A stretch of DNA of 64,000 bases, taken from the NCBI GenBank assembly GCA_020852175.1, contig JADZBH010000004.1, positions 1 through 64,000 of the forward strand. The letters are read 5' to 3'. A program made the position numbers and the translations under genes. How positions within the stretch are numbered: the stretch's first letter is position 1; each line of letters starts with the position of its first letter. The stretch comes from Bryobacterales bacterium. Lineage in GTDB: Bacteria > Acidobacteriota > Terriglobia > Bryobacterales > Bryobacteraceae. Positions 47,036 to 56,561 of the stretch are shown here, in pieces. The notes beneath the pieces were generated by a model, which did not search any database, was not told where the DNA came from, and was given only the letters and a program-made list of their open reading frames with translations.

Positions 47036-48412
47036 ATGAATAACTCCTTCCTCCAACAGAAGTCGACGAAATTCACCGCCTATGTCCTGCTCTACGGGCT
47101 CGTGGTGCTGGGAGCGCTCGGCGTGGCCAATTTCCTGGCCAAACGGCATAACAAGAGCATCGACACCACGTCGAACAAGAAATTCAGCCTCTCCGATCAG
47201 ACGGAAAAGATCGTCAAGGGCCTGAAATCCGACGCCAGGATCACCTACTTCGACAAGTCGAGCAACTTCCCGCAGGCCAAGGACCTGCTCGACCGTTACG
47301 ACGCGCTCTCGCCCAGCCTCACGGTGGATTACATCGACCCGGACAAGAAGCCTCAGTTGGCCCGCGCCAACGCCGTCAGCCGCTACGGCACCATCTATGT
47401 CGATGCCAACGGCAAACGGGAAGAGGCCAAGGCGGCCAGCGAGGAGGAGGTCTCCGGCGCCATCATCCGTGCGCTCAAAGGCGGCAAACGCACCGTCTGC
47501 GCCGTCACCGGCTCCGGCGAGCACAGCTTCGACAGTGCCGACCGCACCGGCTACGCGCAACTGAAGGAACTGCTCGAAAAGAACAACTACCAGACCCAGA
47601 ATATTTCACTCATCGAGAAGCCCGAAGTGCCCAAGGAGTGCAGCATCGTCCTGGTCGGCGGTCCGCGCTTTGACTATCTGCCGCCCGCCGTCAACGCGCT
47701 GAAGAGCTATGTCGAAGGCGGCGGCCGGGCGCTCTTCCTGCTCGATCCGCCGATGAAGGTGGGCAAGGAGCAGGTGAGCGGGAACGATGCCCTCGCCGCC
47801 GTGCTGAAGGAATGGGGCGTCACGCTGAACCAGGACCTTGTGCTCGACACCAGCGGCGTCGGCCAGTTGTTCGGCTTCAGCGCCGCCGTGCCGCTGGTGG
47901 CCACCTATGAGCAGCACGCCATCGTGCGCGATCTGCGCGAGGTCACCACCGCGTTCCCCATGGTCCGCTCGCTCGATGTGGCCAACGGCGCCAGGACCAG
48001 CGTCGAGAAGCTCTTCTCGACCTCGGCCAAGAGCTACGCCACCGCGAGCCTCGACAAGGCCGAGATCGAGATCAACCCCGCCAAGGACAAGGCGGGACCG
48101 TTCACGCTCGGCGCCGCGGGCACCTACAACACCGGCAAGGAGAACCTCACCGGCCGCTTCGTCGTCGTGGGCGGTTCGCAGTGGGCCGGCAACTCGATAC
48201 TCCGCTTCAACGGAAATCCCGACCTCATCATGAACATGATGAACTGGCTCAGTTCCGACGAGGATCTGATCTCCATCCGCCCCAAGGAGCCTGAAAACAG
48301 GCCGCTCAACATGAGCGTCTCCCAGATGCGCGTGGTCTTTTTCGCCAGCGTGCTCTTCCTGCCGCTCGCCATCGTGGCCTCGGGCATCAGCGTCTGGTGG
48401 CGCCGCCGCTAG
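47036..48412 (+). CDS. GldG-like ABC auxiliary protein
   Basis: TSNKKFSLSDQTEKIVKGLKSDARITYFDKSS; CAVTGSGEHSF; C-terminal TM. Confidence 0.88.
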   Translation: MNNSFLQQKSTKFTAYVLLYGLVVLGALGVANFLAKRHNKSIDTTSNKKFSLSDQTEKIVKGLKSDARITYFDKSSNFPQAKDLLDRYDALSPSLTVDYIDPDKKPQLARANAVSRYGTIYVDANGKREEAKAASEEEVSGAIIRALKGGKRTVCAVTGSGEHSFDSADRTGYAQLKELLEKNNYQTQNISLIEKPEVPKECSIVLVGGPRFDYLPPAVNALKSYVEGGGRALFLLDPPMKVGKEQVSGNDALAAVLKEWGVTLNQDLVLDTSGVGQLFGFSAAVPLVATYEQHAIVRDLREVTTAFPMVRSLDVANGARTSVEKLFSTSAKSYATASLDKAEIEINPAKDKAGPFTLGAAGTYNTGKENLTGRFVVVGGSQWAGNSILRFNGNPDLIMNMMNWLSSDEDLISIRPKEPENRPLNMSVSQMRVVFFASVLFLPLAIVASGISVWWRRR

Positions 48413-48443
48413 TCTCACACCGGTTACAGGAGAACGTATCGCC

Positions 48444-49781
48444 ATGCAGTTTCGTGGATTGTTGTTGGCCGCCGCCGCCCTGGCCGTGCTGGGCGGGCTC
48501 GTGTGGTGGTCCAACAAGGCCGAAGCCAATAAGGGAAAGGCCGCCGATCCAAACGCCCCGCCCAAGCTGGTTGAAATCGATGCCGCCAAATTGCAGAAAG
48601 TCGACATCGCCAAGAACGGTACGGTGACCACGCTCGAACGTCCGGCCGACAACCGCTACCGCATCACCGCTCCGCAGCCGCTGGCCGCCGACCAGGATGC
48701 CGCCAGCGGGGTCTTCACGGCGCTCACCAGTTATGTCTCCGACGGCATCGTCGAGGAAAAACCCGCTTCTCTGGCCCCGTTCGGGCTCGACCATCCCACG
48801 CTGGCGGTGGCCATCACGCGTAAGGATGGCGCACCCGTGAAACTGCTCTTCGGCGACGATACGCCCACCGGCGGTTCCACCTATGTCATGAAGGAAGGCG
48901 ACCCGCGCGTGTACACGGTGGCCAGCTACAACAAGGCGAGCCTCGACAAGTCGTGGACGGATCTCCGCGACAAGCGCCTGCTTACATTCGATGCCGAAAA
49001 GCTAAGCCGCCTGGAACTCACCGCCAAGGGACAGACCATCGAGTTCGGCAAGAACAGCAACGGCGAATGGCAGATCGTGAAGCCACGCCCGCTGCGCGCC
49101 GACGGCAACCAGGTGGAAGAACTTCTGCGCAAGCTGAAGGATGCCAAGATGGACGTCTCCCTGCCCGCCGGCGAAACGCAGGGACTTGCCTCCAAGTTCA
49201 GCGCCGCCGCGCCCGCCGGCACGGCGAAGGCCACCGACGCCGCGGGACAGCAAACCATCGAGGTGCGCAGGGACAAGGAAGGCAACTTCTATGCCAGGTC
49301 GAGCGCCGTCGAGGGCGTGCACAAGATCAGCGCCGACATCGGCGAGGGATTCAACAAGACGCTCGATGACTTCCGCAACCGCAAGCTCTTCGATTTCGGA
49401 TGGACCGATCCGGGCCGCATCGACATCCAGGATGGCGCCACGCTGCGCTCGTTTTCCAAATCCGGCGCCAAGTGGACCTCCACCGGCAAGGAGATGGACG
49501 CCACCAGTGTGCAATCGCTCGTCGACAAGTTGCGCGAGATGAGCGCCATCCACTTCCCCAGTAGTGGCGCGGGCAGCTCCACGCTGGAGGCTACGGTCGT
49601 CTCCGCCGATGGCAAGCGAACGGAAAAGGTGATTATCGCCAAGTCGGGCAACTCCTACTTCGCCACGCGGGAAGGCGAGCCCAGCGTATACGAACTCGAT
49701 GGCAAGTTCGTCGAGGATCTGCGCCGCGCGGCCGCCGACGTGAAAGCTCCGGCGTCACCGTCGAAAGAGCAAAAGAAGTAG
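48444..49781 (+). CDS. DUF4340-domain protein
   Basis: N-terminal TM; ITAPQPLAADQDAASGVFTALTSYVSD; DLRDKRLLTFDAEKLSRLEL; adjacency to GldG-like gene. Confidence 0.85.
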   Translation: MQFRGLLLAAAALAVLGGLVWWSNKAEANKGKAADPNAPPKLVEIDAAKLQKVDIAKNGTVTTLERPADNRYRITAPQPLAADQDAASGVFTALTSYVSDGIVEEKPASLAPFGLDHPTLAVAITRKDGAPVKLLFGDDTPTGGSTYVMKEGDPRVYTVASYNKASLDKSWTDLRDKRLLTFDAEKLSRLELTAKGQTIEFGKNSNGEWQIVKPRPLRADGNQVEELLRKLKDAKMDVSLPAGETQGLASKFSAAAPAGTAKATDAAGQQTIEVRRDKEGNFYARSSAVEGVHKISADIGEGFNKTLDDFRNRKLFDFGWTDPGRIDIQDGATLRSFSKSGAKWTSTGKEMDATSVQSLVDKLREMSAIHFPSSGAGSSTLEATVVSADGKRTEKVIIAKSGNSYFATREGEPSVYELDGKFVEDLRRAAADVKAPASPSKEQKK

Positions 49782-49793
49782 CATCGGGAGAGC

Positions 49794-51119
49794 ATGTCCG
49801 CGCTCCTAACCGACCTTTACGAACTCACGATGGCCGCGGGGTTCGTGGCGGCAGGCAAGCATCGCGACACGGCTACATTCGAACTGTTCGCCCGCCGGCT
49901 GCCGCCCAACCGGAACTACCTGGTTGCCGCGGGCCTCGCGCAGGCGATCGAGTATCTGTCCACGCTGCGCTTCACCGACGAAGAGATCGGCTACCTGCGC
50001 GGCCTCCCCCAGTTCGCTCTCGCTCCGCAAGAGTTCTTCTCTCTGCTGGCCGCGCTGCGCTTCACCGGCGACGTGTTCGCCGTGCCCGAGGGAACTCCCG
50101 TCTTTCCCGGCGAACCCTTGCTGACGGTGCGTGCGCCGCTCGTGGAAGCGCAGATCGTGGAAACTTACCTGCTGGCGACCATCAGCTTCCAAACAATGAT
50201 CGCCTCGAAGGCCGCGCGTCTCACCGCCGCCGCCCAAGGCTGCGGCGTCATCGAGTTTGGCACGCGCCGCGCCCACTCGCCCGCCGCCGGAACGCTCGCC
50301 GCGCGCGCCGCCTACATCGGCGGGTGTCTCGGCTCCAGCAACACGGAGGCCGGGTTCCGGTTCGGCATCCCCGTCTATGGCACAGCGGCACACTCCTGGG
50401 TGCAAAGCTTTCCGCGCGAGGAGGATGCCTTCCGCGCCCTGCAAGCTCTGCTCGGCGCGTCCACCGTCCATCTCATCGACACCTATAACACGCATGAAGG
50501 CGCCCGCTGCGCGGCCCGCGTTGGAGCGCCACTGTGGGGCGTCCGCATCGACAGCGGCGACCTGCTGGCGCTCTCCCGCGAAGTGCGCGCCATCCTTGAC
50601 GCCGCCGGACTCCCTACGGCGAAGATCATGGTGAGCGGCGATCTCACAGAAGGACGCGTCCGTGAGTTGGCCGCCGCCAACGCCCCCATCGACGCGCTCG
50701 GCGTCGGCACCGACCTGGCCACCAGCGGCGACGCGCCCAACCTAGGCGCCGTCTACAAGCTTGTCGAAATCAAATCCAGCGGCGAGCGCCGCCACACCTT
50801 CAAGCGAAGCGCCGAAAAGGCCACGCTTCCCGGAGCCAAGCAGGTATTCCGCTACGCGGATCGCGACGTGATCGGCTGTTCCTGGGAGTGCATTGGTTGC
50901 GACGAAAGCCCGTCCGTGCAGGCGCTGCTCCGCCCCGTCATGCTCCAAGGCGCGATCGTCAACAGCCTTCCTTCCGCGGAGGAAGCGCGCGTGCGGGCGG
51001 CCTCGGCCATCGCCGCGCTGCCCGAAACAGTCCGTTCGCTCGACCCTGCGCCGGAAGCCAGCTACCCCGTTACCATCAGTCCCGCCCTGCGCGAACTGGA
51101 GGAAGGCACGCGCGTATGA
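49794..51119 (+). CDS. pncB: Nicotinate phosphoribosyltransferase
   Basis: LLTDLYELTMAAGFVAAGKHRDTATFELFARRLPPNRNYLVAAGL; EFGTRRAHSPAAG; WGVRIDSGDLLALSREVR. Confidence 0.95.
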   Translation: MSALLTDLYELTMAAGFVAAGKHRDTATFELFARRLPPNRNYLVAAGLAQAIEYLSTLRFTDEEIGYLRGLPQFALAPQEFFSLLAALRFTGDVFAVPEGTPVFPGEPLLTVRAPLVEAQIVETYLLATISFQTMIASKAARLTAAAQGCGVIEFGTRRAHSPAAGTLAARAAYIGGCLGSSNTEAGFRFGIPVYGTAAHSWVQSFPREEDAFRALQALLGASTVHLIDTYNTHEGARCAARVGAPLWGVRIDSGDLLALSREVRAILDAAGLPTAKIMVSGDLTEGRVRELAAANAPIDALGVGTDLATSGDAPNLGAVYKLVEIKSSGERRHTFKRSAEKATLPGAKQVFRYADRDVIGCSWECIGCDESPSVQALLRPVMLQGAIVNSLPSAEEARVRAASAIAALPETVRSLDPAPEASYPVTISPALRELEEGTRV

Positions 51120-51691
51120 GCCTCCTGTTCCTCGACGTCGATACCCAACTGGACTTCCTCTTCCCGGCCGGCTCGCTCTACGTTCCTGGCGCCGAACGCA
51201 TCCTCGGCAATCTCTCCCGGTTGCACCATCACGCCGTAACCAAGGGCATTCCGTTGATCTCCACCGCCGATGCCCACACGGAGGACGACCCCGAATTCCA
51301 CTCCTGGCCGCCTCATTGCATCGCCGGTTGCATCGGCCAGCGCAAGCCCGAATCCACGCTTGCCCAGGGCCGCGCCGTCCTGTCTCCCAACGCCTCCGCC
51401 ACGCTCCGCGCACCCCAGGTGATTGTTGAAAAGCGCACGTTCGACTGCTTCACGAACCCGATGTTCGAACCCTTGCTCGACGAGTTTGGCATCGCCTCGG
51501 CGGCCGTGTACGGCGTCGTCACCGAAATCTGCGTCGCTCACGCGGTACGCGGACTCCTCCGCACCGGACGCCGCGTCATGCTCGTTCAGGATGCCGTCAT
51601 GTCTCTGGACTGCGCCAAGGCGCGGGCTCTCGAAGCCGAAGTGCTGGCTGCCGGCGGCTCACTCGCCACCACCAGCCAGCTATGTGACTAA
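51116..51691 (+). CDS. Isochorismatase/nicotinamidase-family hydrolase
   Basis: LFLDVDTQLDFLFPAGSLYVPGAE; VEKRTFDCF; VVTEICVAHAVRGLL; ATGA overlap with pncB. Confidence 0.88.
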   Translation: MSLLFLDVDTQLDFLFPAGSLYVPGAERILGNLSRLHHHAVTKGIPLISTADAHTEDDPEFHSWPPHCIAGCIGQRKPESTLAQGRAVLSPNASATLRAPQVIVEKRTFDCFTNPMFEPLLDEFGIASAAVYGVVTEICVAHAVRGLLRTGRRVMLVQDAVMSLDCAKARALEAEVLAAGGSLATTSQLCD

Positions 51692-51738
51692 AATCACGGC
51701 AACCCCTGCTTTCATCCAGTAAACTTGAAGGAACCATC

Positions 51739-53037
51739 ATGTCGAGAGCGATTCTCTGTCTCTTCGCCGCCATGTTCGCGGTACTGGGTTATGCGCAACT
51801 GGACGGCTCCTACACGCTGCCGCTCGAGGACGAGTCGATCAACTATGCCAAGGCGCCGGTGACCGACCGTGTCTACAAGTTGAAGCTTGAGATCGAGAGC
51901 GGCAAACGCAAGCTCGACTACGATCCCGACCTCGGCTACCTCCCCTCGCTCCTAAAGACTCTGCGCATACCGGTGAGTTCGCAGATACTGGTGTTCTCGA
52001 AGACCAGTTTTCAGGCCCCTCGCATCGCTCCCCGAACGCCGCGCGCCATCTATTTCGACGACGATGTCTCGGTGGGTATCGTCCGGGGCGGCGACGTTCT
52101 GGAACTGGCGGCGCTGGACCCGCAACAGGGCACCATCTTCTATACGGTTGACCAGGAACCCGGCGGCAGCCCGCTGATCATGCGCCGCGACGATTGTCTC
52201 CAGTGCCACCTCTCCGGCCGCACCGCCGGCATACCCGGCATCATGGTCCGCAGCATCTACCCCGACTCCACCGGCATGCCGCTGTTCCAGGCCGGCGGCT
52301 TCGTCACGGACCATCGCAGCCCGCTCAAGGAACGCTGGGGCGGATGGTACGTCACCGGCAAGAATGGGACCCAAACGCACATGGGCAACTCGGTTTCCCG
52401 CAGCCGCCAGGACCCCGACTTCGATTTCGCGCCCGGCCAGAACATGCTGAAGCTTGACCGCTTCTTCGACACCGGCACCTACCTTTCGCCGCACAGCGAC
52501 ATCGTGTCGCTCATGGTGCTCGAACACCAGACACGCGCGCAGAACCTGCTTACCCGCGTGAACTGGGAGGTTCGCATGGCGCTTCGCCAGCAGGCAGCCA
52601 TGAACGAGATGCTGAAGAAACCCGCCGCCGAGTTCTCCGAATCCACGCAGCGCCGCGTCCGCAACCTCGCCGAGTACCTGGTCGAGTACCTCTTGATGAA
52701 GGACGAAACGCCTCTCACCGGACCCATAGAAGGCACTTCCGGTTTCACCGAGGAATTCAGCGCCCTCGGACCGCGCGACCCCAAGGGCCGCAGCCTGCGC
52801 CAGTTCGATCTGAAGACGCGTCTGTTCCGCTACCCGCTGAGCTACATGATCTACTCGGAAGCCTTCGACGGACTGCCCGCCCCCGTCAAGGCGCAGGCCT
52901 ACGAACGCCTGTACGAGATCCTCACCGGGCGCGACCGCACGCCCGCCTTCGCGCACCTGAGCAATGCCGACCGAAAAGCCATCCTGGAAATCCTGCGCGC
53001 CACCAAGAAGGGCCTGCCCGCCGTTTTCGGCGGGTGA
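51739..53037 (+). CDS. Exported protein with one c-type heme motif
   Basis: Signal peptide; DDCLQCHLSGRTAGIPG (CXXCH). Confidence 0.75.
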   Translation: MSRAILCLFAAMFAVLGYAQLDGSYTLPLEDESINYAKAPVTDRVYKLKLEIESGKRKLDYDPDLGYLPSLLKTLRIPVSSQILVFSKTSFQAPRIAPRTPRAIYFDDDVSVGIVRGGDVLELAALDPQQGTIFYTVDQEPGGSPLIMRRDDCLQCHLSGRTAGIPGIMVRSIYPDSTGMPLFQAGGFVTDHRSPLKERWGGWYVTGKNGTQTHMGNSVSRSRQDPDFDFAPGQNMLKLDRFFDTGTYLSPHSDIVSLMVLEHQTRAQNLLTRVNWEVRMALRQQAAMNEMLKKPAAEFSESTQRRVRNLAEYLVEYLLMKDETPLTGPIEGTSGFTEEFSALGPRDPKGRSLRQFDLKTRLFRYPLSYMIYSEAFDGLPAPVKAQAYERLYEILTGRDRTPAFAHLSNADRKAILEILRATKKGLPAVFGG

Positions 53038-53084
53038 TCCTGTTTGCACATCCGCACCCGGCTGTGATCTAGTAGACATCTGCC

Positions 53085-54278
53085 ATGATCTCGCGCCGCC
53101 AAGCCGCGCGTGCGCTCGTCTCACTGTTCGGCGCGGCTCCCTTCCTTCACTCCCAAGGGCCCATCCCGTTTGACCCGGCGGCCATCGACTGGAACGATCC
53201 TCTCTACGGCCCCGTCAGCGTGATGGACTTCGCCGCCGTGGCAAGAACCAGGCTCGATCCGCTTGCCTGGGACTATCTCGAAGGCGGCAGCGAGGACGAA
53301 CTTACGCTGCGCGAGAACCTCTCGGCCTACGGCAACTGGATCATCAGGCCGCGGATGCTTACCGACGTGCACAAGATCGACACGTCGCTCGAACTCCTCG
53401 GCGCGAAACTCGACTACCCCATCCTGCTGGATCCCGCCGGAGGCAAGAACTGCTTCCATCAGGCCGGCGAACTCGCCGTTTCGCGCGCCGCCGCCAACGC
53501 GCGCGCTCTTCACATCACCAATGGCGGCATCGACGACCTCATCGACTCGGGCGCCGCGCCAACCTTCTGGCAACTCACCACCGGCGGCCAGCTTCTCAAC
53601 GCGGCCACCATGCGCGCCTTCGTGAAGCGCCTGGAAGCGCAAGGCTGCCGCGGCATCTGTTTCACGGTTGACATCATGCACGTCTCCAAACGGGAACGCG
53701 AGATGCGCAACAAACTGGAACGGTCCTGGTGCGAAACCGGCATCCCCGCCCGCCAAGGCACGGGCCGGCTTCCAACGGCCAGGAATCCCTGGCGCGCCGG
53801 TGTGTGGCCTTCGCGGCCGCAGCCAACGCCGACATGGGAAACCTTGAGCGAACTCTGCTCGATGACCAAGCTCCCCGTCATCGTGAAGGGTATCATGACG
53901 GCCGAGGACGGCGACCGCTGCGTGAAACACGGCGCCAGGGCGGTGATCGTTTCAAACCACGGCGCGCGCCAACTCGATCAGGTCGGCGCCACCATCGAGG
54001 CTCTGCCGGAGGTGTCGGCCGCCGTCAATGGCCGGATTCCCGTCCTGCTCGACGGCGGCATCCGCCGGGGCACGGACATTCTGAAGGCCCTGGCCCTCGG
54101 CGCCAAGGCCGTGTGCGTCGCTCGGCCCTATCTGTACGGTCTTACCGCCTTTGGCCAGCGCGGCGTCGAACGTGTCCTGCAAATCCTGAAATCGGAACTG
54201 GCCCTCTCCATGGGCCTGGCCGGAGTTGCCAACCTGGCCGCCATCGACCCGTCGCTGGTGCGCCGCAAAATGAGGTAA
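53085..54278 (+). CDS. FMN-dependent alpha-hydroxy-acid oxidase/dehydrogenase, Tat-like leader
   Basis: MISRRQAARALVSLFGAAPFL; DYLEGGSEDELTLRENL; VIVSNHGARQLDQVGATIEALPEV; LLDGGIRRGTDILKALALGAKAV. Confidence 0.9.
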   Translation: MISRRQAARALVSLFGAAPFLHSQGPIPFDPAAIDWNDPLYGPVSVMDFAAVARTRLDPLAWDYLEGGSEDELTLRENLSAYGNWIIRPRMLTDVHKIDTSLELLGAKLDYPILLDPAGGKNCFHQAGELAVSRAAANARALHITNGGIDDLIDSGAAPTFWQLTTGGQLLNAATMRAFVKRLEAQGCRGICFTVDIMHVSKREREMRNKLERSWCETGIPARQGTGRLPTARNPWRAGVWPSRPQPTPTWETLSELCSMTKLPVIVKGIMTAEDGDRCVKHGARAVIVSNHGARQLDQVGATIEALPEVSAAVNGRIPVLLDGGIRRGTDILKALALGAKAVCVARPYLYGLTAFGQRGVERVLQILKSELALSMGLAGVANLAAIDPSLVRRKMR

Positions 54279-54282
54279 TGCC

Positions 54283-55065
54283 ATGTTGAACCGCCGTTCG
54301 TTTTTCACGCTGCCGGTGCTCGCCGCAAGCGCCGTGCGCGCCCGCGCCGCCGAGCCCAAGCGCCACACCGCCCGCGTCACGAAGCTTTTCCGTTCGCCTG
54401 ACGGCAATCCGAACGCGCTCGAAACCGTGCCCGAAGGCTTCTGGCTCGGCGAACAGATCACCGACAACGCCTACCTGCTGAACCACGAAGGCAAGGTGCT
54501 CCGCAAAGTCCCCACCGAATCCTCCAACACCAGCGGCATCGCCTATGGCGGCGGATACCTCTGGATGGGCGCCAACGGCAAGACGCAGTGGCGCACACCC
54601 CGCCCCACCGACGCCACCACCGGCGAGGTGGTCAAGGCCGATCCGCGCACCGGCAAGACCATCGCCCGCTATCCGATTCCCGGCGGCGGCGGCGTGCATG
54701 GCCTCGAGTTCGCTGACGGCAAACTCTGGATCACCTCGCTTAAGATCCAGAAGCTCTCCGTCGTCGATCCCAAGGATTTCTCGCTCGTTCATCAGATTCC
54801 CCTTCATCTCGGCCGCGCGCACGGCCTCGGCTGGGATCACGACATCATCTGGTGCATGCACTCCAACGAGCGCCAGATTCACAAGCTCAGCGTCAAGGAC
54901 GGCACGTTGCTGGAGATCGTGCAACTCGGGGCCAACGATCCCGACCCGCACGGCATGTGCCTTTCCGGGGGCAAGCTGTACTATTGCGATGCCGGCATCG
55001 CCCCTACCGGCAAGAACAACGCAAGCCCGCACGCGGGATGGGTTTGCCGCATCGATATCGTCTGA
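54283..55065 (+). CDS. Exported beta-propeller (SMP-30/NHL/YncE-like) protein
   Basis: MLNRRSFFTLPVLAASAVRARA; repeated blades GGYLWMGANGKTQW / DGKLWITSLKIQKLSVVDPKDF. Confidence 0.75.
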   Translation: MLNRRSFFTLPVLAASAVRARAAEPKRHTARVTKLFRSPDGNPNALETVPEGFWLGEQITDNAYLLNHEGKVLRKVPTESSNTSGIAYGGGYLWMGANGKTQWRTPRPTDATTGEVVKADPRTGKTIARYPIPGGGGVHGLEFADGKLWITSLKIQKLSVVDPKDFSLVHQIPLHLGRAHGLGWDHDIIWCMHSNERQIHKLSVKDGTLLEIVQLGANDPDPHGMCLSGGKLYYCDAGIAPTGKNNASPHAGWVCRIDIV

Positions 55066-55607
55066 TGCGCACCTTTCTGTTGTGCGCGCTCGCAGCACCG
55101 CTCGCCGCCGAAAGCCTGATCCTGGCGCCAGCGGATCAAACCGCGGTTCCGGCGGAGGTGCGCCTCATCGCGCGCCACCTGGGCAAGCCCGAGTTCCTGG
55201 TCGACGGCAAACCTCTCGCCGCCGAATCGCCGCTCGCGGGCGTTCTCCATCTCACCGTCACGCTCGCGCCTGGCCCGCATGAAATCGCGCTCGATGGCGG
55301 CCCGCGCATCCGGGTCCACAGCGGCCCCGGCGCTCCCGCCGCCTGGCAACCCTTTCGCGCCCACCCGCCCGGCGGCGCCCCCTGCACGGCTTGCCACGCC
55401 GTGAGGAACGGAGAATGGAGCTTCGCCAGGGCCTCGCTCGTCGGCGTGTGCTTCGCCTGCCATGACCGCGCGGCCTTCCCCAAGGCGCACACGCACGAAC
55501 CCGGCATCGTACCCGACTGCCAGATGTGCCATTCTCCACACGGCTCCGTCAAGGCCCGCCATCTGAAACTCGAACGGGAAGCCGCCTGCAAGCTGTGCCA
55601 TAACTAA
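55065..55607 (+). CDS. Exported tetraheme cytochrome c
   Basis: CXXCH motifs CTACH, CFACH, CQMCH, CKLCH; start codon overlaps previous stop (TGATG). Confidence 0.85.
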   Translation: MRTFLLCALAAPLAAESLILAPADQTAVPAEVRLIARHLGKPEFLVDGKPLAAESPLAGVLHLTVTLAPGPHEIALDGGPRIRVHSGPGAPAAWQPFRAHPPGGAPCTACHAVRNGEWSFARASLVGVCFACHDRAAFPKAHTHEPGIVPDCQMCHSPHGSVKARHLKLEREAACKLCHN

Positions 55608-55616
55608 ACGAGACTC

Positions 55617-56561
55617 ATGAAAATCGTCATTCTCGATGGATACTGCCTGAATCCCGGCGATCTCTCCTGGGATGGATTGCGCGCGCTGGGCGAGGTCACC
55701 GTCCACGACCGCACGGCCGCCGCGGACACCGCCTCGCGGCTGGACGGCGCGGAAATCGTCTTCACGAACAAGACGGCGCTCACCGCCGGGGTCTTCGACG
55801 CAGCGCCCACGCTCCGGTACGCCGGCGTGCTCGCCACCGGCTACAACATTGTCGACGTGGCCGCTGCGCGCGCCCGCGGCATCACCGTCACGAACATCCC
55901 CACCTATGGAACGGCCTCCGTCGCGCAGCACGCCTTCGCACTGCTGCTCGAACTTACGCAACACGTGGGCCTGCACGATCAGGCCGTGCGCAACGGCGAA
56001 TGGTCGCGCAGCCCCGACTGGTGCTTTTCCAAGACACCCCTCATCGAACTCGCCGGCAAGACGCTCGGAATCGTCGGTTATGGCCGCATCGGCCGCGCCA
56101 CCGCCGCCATCGGACGCGCCTTTGGCATGCGCATCCTCGCCGCCGATGCCCTGGAAAACGGCACGGATGCCGAGTGGCGCTCCATCGACGGCCTGTTACG
56201 GGAGTCCGACGCCGTCAGCCTCCACTGCCCGCTCACGCCTGAAACCACCGGCCTCATGAATGCCGCGCGCCTGCGGCTGATGAAGCCCGCGGCCTTCCTG
56301 CTGAACACCTCGCGCGGACCGCTCATCGTGAATCAGGATCTCGCCGATGCGCTCAACGCGGGCGTCATCGCCGGCGCCGGGCTCGACGTGCTCGACTTCG
56401 AACCGCCCCAACAGGGCAACCCGCTCATCGGGGCGAAAAACTGCATCGTCACGCCGCACATGGCCTGGGCCACGAAGGAAGCCCGGGCGCGGCTCATGGA
56501 CATCGCCGTGGGCAACCTGCGCGCCTTCCTGGCAGGCGCGCCCGCGAACGTGGTCTCCTAG
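55617..56561 (+). CDS. D-2-hydroxyacid dehydrogenase (NAD-dependent)
   Basis: LAGKTLGIVGYGRIGRATAAIGRAFGMRILAAD; HCPLTPETTGLMNAARLRLMKPAAFLLNTSRGPLIVNQDLADAL. Confidence 0.95.
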   Translation: MKIVILDGYCLNPGDLSWDGLRALGEVTVHDRTAAADTASRLDGAEIVFTNKTALTAGVFDAAPTLRYAGVLATGYNIVDVAAARARGITVTNIPTYGTASVAQHAFALLLELTQHVGLHDQAVRNGEWSRSPDWCFSKTPLIELAGKTLGIVGYGRIGRATAAIGRAFGMRILAADALENGTDAEWRSIDGLLRESDAVSLHCPLTPETTGLMNAARLRLMKPAAFLLNTSRGPLIVNQDLADALNAGVIAGAGLDVLDFEPPQQGNPLIGAKNCIVTPHMAWATKEARARLMDIAVGNLRAFLAGAPANVVS

